Shown: positions 1-5,738 of the stretch, piece by piece | Layout: each line of letters opens with the position of its first letter | Numbering within the stretch: the stretch's first letter is position 1 | Assembly (NCBI GenBank): GCA_035463295.1 | Contig: DATHTK010000064.1 | Coordinates: 1-6,925, forward strand | DNA length: 6,925 nucleotides | Direction: 5' to 3' | Origin: DATHTK01 sp035463295 | GTDB taxonomy: Bacteria > Actinomycetota > Rubrobacteria > Rubrobacterales > Rubrobacteraceae | Program-made: the position numbers and the translations under genes | The notes under the pieces: generated by a model | What the model saw: only the letters and a program-made list of their open reading frames with translations | The model's database searches: none | Told to the model about the DNA's origin: nothing

Positions 1-1
1 G

Positions 2-1015
2 GAGCGCCACCACGACGAGCGATTCTTTCTGTACGTTGATACGTGGGATCCTCACGAGCCCTGGGACGCGCCCGAGTACTACACGAAGCAGTACCGCGAG
101 GAGTACGCCGGGGAGCAGCTCTATCCGAACTACGGAAAGTATGAGGACGCCGGGCTCTCTGCTGATGACGTAGCCCTGGCTCACGCCACCTACTGTGGTG
201 AGGTGACGATGGTGGACTTCTGGATCGGGAGGCTGCTCGCCAAACTCGACGCGCTCGGGCTCAGGGATAACACTCTGGTCTTCTTCACCTCCGACCACGG
301 CTTCTACTTCGGCGAGCACGGGTACTTCGGCAAGGCCGAGTGGGTGCACGAGCCGGGGGCCACCGTCTCTCAGGGCTCTGAGTTGCCCGCCTGGCTCGCC
401 GACTCCTGGCTCTTGACGGTCGGCTGGTCGCCCCTCTACCGGGAGCTGACCGGTGTGCCTCTGATAGTGCGCGGGCCGGGGCTCGAGGCGGGACGGCGTT
501 CCGCGATGACGACCGCGCCGGACATCGCGCCGACGATCCTGGATCTCGTCGGGGTCGAGCTCCCGGCGACCATGACGGGCGAGACATTCGGGGGCGTACT
601 CACGGGCGAGAAGGACGAGCACCGGCCCTTCGTCGTGAGCTCCTGGCCGCTGTACTTCGCGGAGGGTGAGATCACTACGGCTGTAGACGCGCGGCCCAGG
701 CGCATCCAGAGTTACATGCCGCTCACCGTCACGACGCCGGAGCGGACCCTCATCGTTGGCGGCCCCGACGATGAGCCCGAGCTCTACGACATGCGCCGAG
801 ACCCGGGCGAACAACACAATGTCTGGGGCTACGAGGCTCGCGAAGGGCTGGCCCTGATAAGGAGCACCCTCGCCTTTCTCGAAGAACAGGGCACCACCGA
901 AGAACACACGAGACCCCGGTGGGCGGTCTTCCAGGCATTGGCGGGGGTAGCTGGAGGGCCATCCCGCACGGAGGCGCGCCTACAGCAGGGGTGGGCAGAC
1001 AGGGAGGCCGGATGA
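2..1015 (+). CDS. Sulfatase (alkaline phosphatase superfamily), C-terminal part; 5' end outside window
   Basis: Partial gene: the frame is open from base 2 without a start, and 337 residues are visible. The GTG at 203 is an internal valine, because family-typical sequence precedes it. Visible residues 8-20 (FFLYVDTWDPHEP) match the conserved core strand of sulfatases. D98-H99-G100 within SDHGFYFGEHG gives the C-terminal metal-binding acid and its partner, and K111 (YFGKAEW) sits where the family has an active-site lysine. LTGVPLIVRGPG and TAPDIAPTILDLVG follow, and the C-terminal subdomain holds ELYDMRRDPGEQHNV. The family hydrolyses sulfate esters using a formylglycine made from Cys or Ser in the CxPSR/SxPxR signature. 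That signature would lie left of the window, so activity and maturation type cannot be judged. No secretion signal is visible because the N-terminus is missing. The stop overlaps the next start (ATGA), so it shares an operon with the two dehydrogenases. The substrate is unknown; a related phosphonate/phosphate ester hydrolase is possible. Confidence 0.9.
   Translation, partial: ERHHDERFFLYVDTWDPHEPWDAPEYYTKQYREEYAGEQLYPNYGKYEDAGLSADDVALAHATYCGEVTMVDFWIGRLLAKLDALGLRDNTLVFFTSDHGFYFGEHGYFGKAEWVHEPGATVSQGSELPAWLADSWLLTVGWSPLYRELTGVPLIVRGPGLEAGRRSAMTTAPDIAPTILDLVGVELPATMTGETFGGVLTGEKDEHRPFVVSSWPLYFAEGEITTAVDARPRRIQSYMPLTVTTPERTLIVGGPDDEPELYDMRRDPGEQHNVWGYEAREGLALIRSTLAFLEEQGTTEEHTRPRWAVFQALAGVAGGPSRTEARLQQGWADREAG
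1003..1007 (+). promoter_or_regulatory. Ribosome binding site fixing the alcohol dehydrogenase start
   Basis: GGAGG ends four bases before the ATG at 1012. The reading frame stays open upstream to an ATG at 919, but that stretch overlaps the sulfatase and encodes a glycine/arginine-rich sequence unlike the family. The Shine-Dalgarno element together with the ATGA overlap therefore identifies 1012 as the start. Confidence 0.75.
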
Positions 1016-2181
1016 GTGTCGAGGTCGAGTCGGTCCGCACCGTCGAGGTGCCGACCCGCATGGTGCACGGACCGGGAGCGATATCCAGGTTGGGTGAGCT
1101 CGTCAAGGAGCTCGGCGTGGAACGCCCGTTCCTGGTAACGGACGGGGGCGTCGTCTCCGCCGGGCTCGCCGACAGGGCGCTGGAGACCCTGCAAGGAGCC
1201 TTCGTATTCGACGGGGTCCGGGCCAACCCGGACGTGGAGCTCGTCGGGGAGGCGAGCGCGCTGTACGGGGAACGCGGCTGCGACGGGCTCGTCGCTCTGG
1301 GTGGCGGCAGCTCGATTGACACCGCCAAGGGGGTTGGCGTCGAGGTCACGCACGGCGGATCCATACTGGACTACGAGTACGGCAAGAAGCCGGTCGAGAA
1401 CCGCATCCCACCGCTCGTAACGGTCCCGACGACGGCGGGGACCGGCAGCGAAGTGACCCTCTGGGCGGTTATCACGGACCACGGTCGCAGGATAAAGTTC
1501 AACGTCGGTGGCACGCCGCTCATCGGAGCGCACGTCGCCCTGATCGACCCGACTCTCACCCTCGGTCTCCCGCCGGCCATCACCGCGGCGACCGGCATGG
1601 ACTCGCTCTCGCACGGCATCGAGTGCTACACCTGCGACTACCACCAGCCCTTCAACGACGCCGTGGCGCTCGCCGCTATCGAGCTAGCCGCCAGGTGGCT
1701 GCGCACCGCCTGCCGGGACGGTTCCAACCTAGAGGCGCGCACGAACATGGCGCACGCGGCGACATTCGGCGGGCTGGCCTACGGCACGGAGAGCGCTGGC
1801 GCAGCGCACGCCATGAGCCAGTCCGCAGGAGGCGTCCACGACTGTCCGCACGGCGCTCTGACCGCTCGCGTTCTCGGGCCGGTCTGCGAGTACAACGCCC
1901 CCGCGGCGCCCGAGAGGTACGCCAGGATAGCGCAGGCCCTCGGCGCGAACGTCCACGGCCTCGCTCCGCTCGAGGCCGCGAGCGCTGGCATCGAGGAGCT
2001 CTACCGTCTGACCGAGGACGTCGGCATACCGACTATGGAGGAGCTGGGGTTCTCCGAAGAAGAGATACCGCTGCTCGCCCGGATCGCCCACGAGGACCCG
2101 CAAACGACCGGCAACCCGCGCGAGCTCACGTTTTCCGACTACGAGGAGATCTACCGCAGCGCCTTCGCAAAGGGGAAGTAA
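1012..2181 (+). CDS. Iron-dependent (group III) alcohol dehydrogenase
   Basis: Protein of 389 residues, normal for the Fe-ADH family (FucO, GbsB and AdhB types), predicted cytosolic. The N-terminal dinucleotide domain has VTDGG (D44, the acid that favours NAD+ over NADP+ in FucO), GGGSSIDTAKG at 97-107 and VPTTAGTGSEVT at 138-149. The C-terminal helical domain carries the metal ligands D197 and H201 (GMDSLSH), H266 (AAHAM) and H280 (CPHG), so divalent metal binding is intact. The closing motif DPQTTGNPRELTFSDYEEIY is also typical. The histidine four residues after the first C-terminal ligand, usual in the family (H267 of FucO), is Gln here (Q270). The reaction is presumably alcohol to aldehyde with NAD+; the next gene would take the aldehyde. 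It overlaps the sulfatase by four bases and the aldehyde dehydrogenase by one. Its substrate cannot be read from sequence; choline (as for GbsB of Bacillus) is one candidate. Confidence 0.95.
   Translation: MSVEVESVRTVEVPTRMVHGPGAISRLGELVKELGVERPFLVTDGGVVSAGLADRALETLQGAFVFDGVRANPDVELVGEASALYGERGCDGLVALGGGSSIDTAKGVGVEVTHGGSILDYEYGKKPVENRIPPLVTVPTTAGTGSEVTLWAVITDHGRRIKFNVGGTPLIGAHVALIDPTLTLGLPPAITAATGMDSLSHGIECYTCDYHQPFNDAVALAAIELAARWLRTACRDGSNLEARTNMAHAATFGGLAYGTESAGAAHAMSQSAGGVHDCPHGALTARVLGPVCEYNAPAAPERYARIAQALGANVHGLAPLEAASAGIEELYRLTEDVGIPTMEELGFSEEEIPLLARIAHEDPQTTGNPRELTFSDYEEIYRSAFAKGK
2171..2176 (+). promoter_or_regulatory. Ribosome binding site of the aldehyde dehydrogenase
   Basis: AGGGGA lies inside the last codons of the alcohol dehydrogenase, four bases before the ATG at 2181. 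The preceding TAA shares its last A with this ATG (TAATG), the classic arrangement for termination-reinitiation coupling. The frame is also open upstream to about 1623, but there it merely shadows the alcohol dehydrogenase. Confidence 0.7.
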
Positions 2182-3632
2182 TGTACACCCGACTCAGAGA
2201 CTACTCGATGTACGTAGCGGGCGAGTGGATCGGCGGAGGGTCCCGCATGCAGGCGACGAGCCCGGCGACCGGCGAGGTCATCGGGACCGTTCCCAAGGGC
2301 ACCCGCGATGACGTTCGCCGCGCGATAGCCGCCGCGAACGAGGCCTGGCGGCCGTGGAGTGCTCGCTCCGCTTTCGAGCGGGCGGACGCCATGGAGCGGA
2401 TCGTCGAGCTGATGCAAGAGCGCCGGGAGGAGCTCGCGTGGACGCTCACCTTGGACCAGGGCAAGCCGCTCGCCGCCGAGGCCTACGACGAGGTGGACGA
2501 GCTCACCGATTACTTCCGCAGGGCGGCCGCCGACGCGACGCGGCTCGACGGGCACCTGCCGCCCTCGGTCGATGCCGGCAAGCGGGTCTTTCTCTACCGC
2601 GTCCCCCGCGGGGTCGTCGGCGTGATCTCGCCCTGGAACTGGCCGTACACGATGCCGGCCGAGGCCATAGCCCCGGCCCTCGCCTCAGGAAACGCCGTGG
2701 TGTGGGCCCCCGCCTCCTCGACCTCCATCTGCTCGGTGAAGCTCGCCGAGTGCATTATCGACGCCGATCTTCCCCCGGGCCTGTTCAACATGATCACCGG
2801 CCCCGGTCCTCTCGTCGGCGACGAGGTAGCCGCACACCCCGGCACCCAGGCGGTCGCGTTTATCGGGTCGGTCGAGACCGGCCGGAAGGTCGCCGCCCGT
2901 GCCTCCGGCAAGGCGCTGCTGCTGGAGATGGGCGGCAACGGCCCGATGGTGATTCTGGACGACGCCGACCTCGCCGCCGCAGCGCAGGCGGCCCTGACCG
3001 CGGCCTTCCTCGGCGCCGGACAGAGCTGCACAGCTGGGGAGCGCTTTCTCGTTGACGAGAGGGTATACGACGCCTTCCTGGAGAGCGTGAGGTCCGCGAT
3101 GGAGCGTACCGTACGGCTCGGCGACCCGTTCGACCCCCCAACGACGCTTGGCCCGCTACATAACGAGTCGACCGCGAAGAAGATGGACCATCACGTCTCC
3201 GACGCCCTCGCCCGGGGGGCCCGCCTCGTCACCGGAGGCTCCCGGGCGAAGGGCTTCCCGACCCGGCTCTACTACCAGCCGACGGTGTTGGACGGGGTGA
3301 CCAACGAGATGCGGGTCGCGCGAGAGGAGACCTTCGGCCCAATCATCCCCCTTACGCCCATAAGGAACGAGGCGGAGGCGCTACGGACCGTCGACTCCTC
3401 GCCCTACGGTCTGCTCTGCGCCGTCTGGACGCGAGACCTGGCGCGGGGCTTGCGCTTCGCGGAGTCGGTGCGGACCGGATGGGTCAACGTCAACGCCTCC
3501 ACCAACCACTGGGAGAGCCACCTTCCCTTCGGCGGCCGCGCCGGTTCGCTCTCCGGCATCGGCCGCGTCGGAGGCCACTACCCGATGGAGACCTTCACCG
3601 AGCTCAAGACGGTCGTCGTGGATATGGGCTAG
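2181..3632 (+). CDS. NAD(P)-dependent aldehyde dehydrogenase, variant cofactor site
   Basis: Protein of 483 residues, the standard length of the ALDH superfamily, cytosolic. Catalytic elements are present: N153 in SPWNWP, E249 in LLLEMGGN, C283 in GAGQSCTAGER, and E383/F385 in REETFGP. FIGSVETGRK (228-236) is the glycine-rich turn of the Rossmann domain. HLPFGGRAGSLSGIGR and TFTELKT close the protein. It should oxidise an aldehyde irreversibly to an acid, most likely the product of the preceding dehydrogenase. Two points are odd. The usual VLKPSE motif reads VWAPAS, so the lysine and glutamate that normally hold the adenine ribose of NAD are A176 and S179. The substrate tunnel has E161 where many ALDHs have Trp or Arg. 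The aromatic box of betaine aldehyde dehydrogenases is largely absent, so that name is not supported. The start at 2181 is chosen for its ribosome site, its coupling and the family length. It is the last gene of the + strand operon, and its stop codon lies in the 3626-3653 hairpin. Confidence 0.95.
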   Translation: MYTRLRDYSMYVAGEWIGGGSRMQATSPATGEVIGTVPKGTRDDVRRAIAAANEAWRPWSARSAFERADAMERIVELMQERREELAWTLTLDQGKPLAAEAYDEVDELTDYFRRAAADATRLDGHLPPSVDAGKRVFLYRVPRGVVGVISPWNWPYTMPAEAIAPALASGNAVVWAPASSTSICSVKLAECIIDADLPPGLFNMITGPGPLVGDEVAAHPGTQAVAFIGSVETGRKVAARASGKALLLEMGGNGPMVILDDADLAAAAQAALTAAFLGAGQSCTAGERFLVDERVYDAFLESVRSAMERTVRLGDPFDPPTTLGPLHNESTAKKMDHHVSDALARGARLVTGGSRAKGFPTRLYYQPTVLDGVTNEMRVAREETFGPIIPLTPIRNEAEALRTVDSSPYGLLCAVWTRDLARGLRFAESVRTGWVNVNASTNHWESHLPFGGRAGSLSGIGRVGGHYPMETFTELKTVVVDMG

Positions 3633-3653
3633 CACGCTCGAGCGCGCTAGCCC
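3626..3653. terminator. Probable bidirectional terminator hairpin between convergent operons
   Basis: GGGCTAGC (3626-3633) and GCTAGCCC (3646-3653) are inverted copies, and the palindrome CGCTCGAGCG (3635-3644) between them shares the same centre (3639/3640). The result is a 28-base palindrome with one A/C mismatch (3634 with 3645). It contains both convergent TAG stops in mirror positions. No T-run follows on either strand, so it is not a textbook intrinsic terminator, but placement and stability fit a shared transcription stop or mRNA 3'-end stabiliser. Confidence 0.55.
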
Positions 3654-4426
3654 CGAAAGCCTAGGCACCGGGATATCTCCAGAGCGGCCCGCCTTACGAG
3701 CTCGCCCACCTCGGCGATGCTCTCCGCCGTCAGCCGGAAGACCGGTCCCGAGACGCTCACGGTAGCCATGACCGCGCCGTCCGACGAGAGGACCGGCGCC
3801 CCGACCGCGTTCAACCCGACCTCCAGCTCCTCGAGCGTGTAGCCGTACCCGAGGTCCCGGATTTCGCGCGCCTGTTCCTCGAGCGCCGTCTGATCCACCA
3901 GGGTACTCCCCGTGTAGCGCTCGAGCCGACGTCCGAGCATCCGCCGCCGCTGGGACTCCGGCATGTGAGCCAGAAAGACCTTTCCGGCAGCCGTGGCGTG
4001 TATCGGCGTGTGCCGGCCCGTCCAGTCGACGCTCAGAGCAGAGGACCTGGAGATGGTCTGGTGGATGACTACCGCATCATCGTCCTCGAGAACGGCCACG
4101 GTGACCGTCTCCTGAGTCCGCTCGCTGAGGCGCTCGCAGACGGGCCGCGCGCAGCGCAGGACGTCGAGGTCGGCGGTGACCGTAGCCGCGAGCAACACAA
4201 GCCCGAAGCCCAGCCGGTACTTCTCGGTCGCCCCGTCCTGCTCCACCAGCCCCCGCTCCTTGAGCGTTGTCAGTAACCGGTAGGCCGTGGATTTGTGGAT
4301 GCCGATCTCGTTGGCAACCTCCGTAACGCCCGACTCCCGCTTTCGAGCGAGGAATTCCATCACGGAGACTGCCCGGGCGACGGACTGGACCGAGGCGCTC
4401 TTGCCTCCTACCTCGTACACGAGCAA
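3647..4426 (-). CDS. IclR-family transcriptional regulator
   Basis: Protein of 259 residues from a TTG at 4426, typical for IclR regulators. An N-terminal winged helix-turn-helix lies at about 11-73: SVQSVARAVSVMEFLA leads in, and the recognition helix is in IGIHKSTAYRLLTTL (41-55). A linker helix follows, then the GAF-like effector domain with HATAAGKVFLA (143-153) and the C-terminal signature GLNAVGAPVLSSDGAVMATV (204-223). Proteins of this family bind DNA as dimers or tetramers and usually control catabolic operons in response to a pathway metabolite. No ATG is available: the frame is open further upstream without a good start, and a GTG at 4420 (257 residues) is an equally credible start. 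The gene lies 82 bases downstream of the FAD oxidase on the same strand and faces the dehydrogenase operon. The likely job is control of one or both operons; the effector is unknown. Confidence 0.93.
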   Translation of the reverse strand: MLVYEVGGKSASVQSVARAVSVMEFLARKRESGVTEVANEIGIHKSTAYRLLTTLKERGLVEQDGATEKYRLGFGLVLLAATVTADLDVLRCARPVCERLSERTQETVTVAVLEDDDAVVIHQTISRSSALSVDWTGRHTPIHATAAGKVFLAHMPESQRRRMLGRRLERYTGSTLVDQTALEEQAREIRDLGYGYTLEELEVGLNAVGAPVLSSDGAVMATVSVSGPVFRLTAESIAEVGELVRRAALEISRCLGFRG

Positions 4427-4434
4427 GTATTCTA
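4421..4434 (-). promoter_or_regulatory. Possible -10 element for the IclR gene, perhaps leaderless
   Basis: On the minus strand TAGAAT (4434-4429) resembles a sigma-70 family -10 box. It lies eight bases before the GTG at 4420, so transcription might begin at or next to that codon. No convincing -35 box is seen 16-18 bases upstream. This is a single short motif in a GC-rich gap and the call is weak. Confidence 0.25.
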
Positions 4435-4508
4435 CATCCCAGGCAACAAGCGTGCTCAGAATGCCGCGACACTGGACCCGAAGGGGGCTACCCGACCTGA
4501 CGCTCCGG
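4427..4508. other. 82-base gap between FAD oxidase and IclR genes
   Basis: This is the only gap longer than 20 bases in the window. Apart from the possible -10 box it shows no clear inverted repeat that I would call an IclR operator, no T-rich terminator and no small gene. It is the only intergenic place in the window where a separate regulator promoter could sit. Confidence 0.5.
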
Positions 4509-5738
4509 TTACCAGAAGGGCCTTACCTCCCTTGTTCGCGGCAAGGAGCGAGCACGGCCGTCCCGCCCGCCCGATGCGGCGTCGCCACCGGGCTTCGTGA
4601 GGCGGTCGAGGCGAAACAGGCTTATGTCGTGAGAAGTCATGCCCTTCTCGGCGAGATCTGCCAGGACCTCACCGATCACGCTCGCGAACTTGAAGCCGTG
4701 CCCCGAACAGGGCGAGGCGAGGACGACCTGCGGGTGTTCGGGGTGGAGGTCTATCACGAAATGATTGTCGGGGGTGTTCGTGAACATGCAGGTCTGCAGG
4801 TCCATCGGCGGTCCGCAACCGTCCGGGAAGTATCGCTCCGCGAACTCCCGCAGCAGCTCCTCGTCGTGGCCGTGTGCCTCCCGGTCGACGCTCTCGGGGT
4901 CGACCTCCTCCTCGAGGTGATGGTACTTGCCGAACTTGAAGCCGGGCACGCCGAAGACCGGGAAGCCGTAGAAGCGTCCCTCGTCCACCAGCAGGTTGAA
5001 AACCGGAAAGACCTCGGGCCGGAAGTACTCGGGGCGGGCCGGCTGCAACCATGCCAGTACCTGCCGCTCGGGCACGGCGAGACCGCGGAGAACGTCGACC
5101 AGATCCGCCTCCCAGGCTCCAGCGGTAATGACGAGCTTGTCCGCCTCGTAGGCGCCGCGGTCGGTCCTCACGCGCACCCCGCCTTCCAAGGGCCGCCACT
5201 CCAGTACGCGCTCGTGGCCGTGGATCTCGGCCCCCAAAGCCTGCGCGGCCATCACGTAGGAGACGATGCAGCGCTCGGGGGTGAGGAAGCCGCCCTCGGG
5301 TTGGAGCAGCGCGAGGTGGCCGGGGGGGAGATGGTAGCCGGGGTGGCGCCGGCGAAGCTCCGCGCCGGTCAGGACCTCGTGCGGCAGGTCGTGGAGCTTG
5401 CAGGACTCCCACGAGCCCTTGAAGACCCAGGATTCCTCGGGGCCAGCGTCTACCGAACCCGTCGTGTACAGTAGCTGCTCGCCCGCCTTCTCCTGGATCT
5501 CACGCCACAGCTCGTAGGCGCGTCTGAGGAGCAGCACGTACGAGGGGTGCTCGTAATACGCCAGCCGGATGATGCGGGTATGTCCGTGCGAAGAGCCCAT
5601 GTCGTGCGCGATGCCGAACCTCTCCAGCCCGAGGACCCGCTTTCCTCGACGCGCCAGGTAGAAGGCGGTGGCGCTACCCATCGCCCCCACGCCGACGACG
5701 ATAGCGTCGTAGCGGCCGGAGTACGCCCCGCCGTTCAT
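4509..5738 (-). CDS. FAD-dependent N-methyl amino acid oxidase (monomeric sarcosine oxidase / N-methyltryptophan oxidase family)
   Basis: Protein of 409 residues of the DAO superfamily. The FAD-binding motif VVGVGAMGSATA is at 14-25, with E39 closing the Rossmann beta-alpha-beta unit. SSHGHTRIIR (49-58) supplies H51, R55 and R58, equivalent to H45, R49 and R52 of Bacillus sarcosine oxidase. C317 in QTCMFTNTPDNHFVID matches the cysteine that binds FAD covalently, and K350 in SGHGFKFAS matches the oxygen-activating lysine. Y257 (FYGFP) and H273/H274 (KYHH) line up with active-site residues. Key catalytic residues are therefore intact. The family oxidises secondary or tertiary N-methyl amines to an imine, which becomes amine plus formaldehyde, with reduction of O2 to H2O2. 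The adjoining folate protein overlaps by ATGA and may take the one-carbon unit. The start at 5738 is set by that overlap; the Shine-Dalgarno element is weak. An arginine-rich tail of about 29 residues follows the usual end. Sarcosine, dimethylglycine or another N-methyl compound may be the substrate. Confidence 0.93.
   Translation of the reverse strand: MNGGAYSGRYDAIVVGVGAMGSATAFYLARRGKRVLGLERFGIAHDMGSSHGHTRIIRLAYYEHPSYVLLLRRAYELWREIQEKAGEQLLYTTGSVDAGPEESWVFKGSWESCKLHDLPHEVLTGAELRRRHPGYHLPPGHLALLQPEGGFLTPERCIVSYVMAAQALGAEIHGHERVLEWRPLEGGVRVRTDRGAYEADKLVITAGAWEADLVDVLRGLAVPERQVLAWLQPARPEYFRPEVFPVFNLLVDEGRFYGFPVFGVPGFKFGKYHHLEEEVDPESVDREAHGHDEELLREFAERYFPDGCGPPMDLQTCMFTNTPDNHFVIDLHPEHPQVVLASPCSGHGFKFASVIGEVLADLAEKGMTSHDISLFRLDRLTKPGGDAASGGRDGRARSLPRTREVRPFW

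Noticed and set aside
203..1015. A short 270-residue sulfatase starting at GTG 203
   Set aside because: The frame is open to the left edge and encodes conserved sulfatase sequence (FFLYVDTWDPHEP) before that codon, so the gene is simply cut by the window.
1623..2180. 186-codon in-frame extension upstream of the aldehyde dehydrogenase, as a possible fusion domain
   Set aside because: It lies wholly inside the alcohol dehydrogenase in another frame and is arginine-rich low-complexity sequence. The ATG at 2181 has a ribosome site and gives the normal family length.
2354..3055. 233-codon + strand frame inside the aldehyde dehydrogenase
   Set aside because: It is an Arg/Gly/Pro-rich shadow frame of a well-supported gene with no recognisable domain.
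2181..3632. Naming the aldehyde dehydrogenase a betaine aldehyde dehydrogenase (gbsA/betB)
   Set aside because: The neighbouring group III ADH makes it tempting, but three of the four aromatic residues of the betaine aldehyde pocket are not conserved and the cofactor motif is divergent.
4480..4500. Possible small hairpin or terminator between amine oxidase and IclR genes
   Set aside because: On the minus strand CCCCCTTCGGGT offers only two or three base pairs around the loop and has no T-run, which is too weak to call.
4287..5474. Long open frame (395 codons) on the + strand opposite the IclR and amine oxidase genes
   Set aside because: It is antisense to two genes with intact family motifs, its translation matches no family I know, and GC-rich DNA commonly leaves the opposite frame open.
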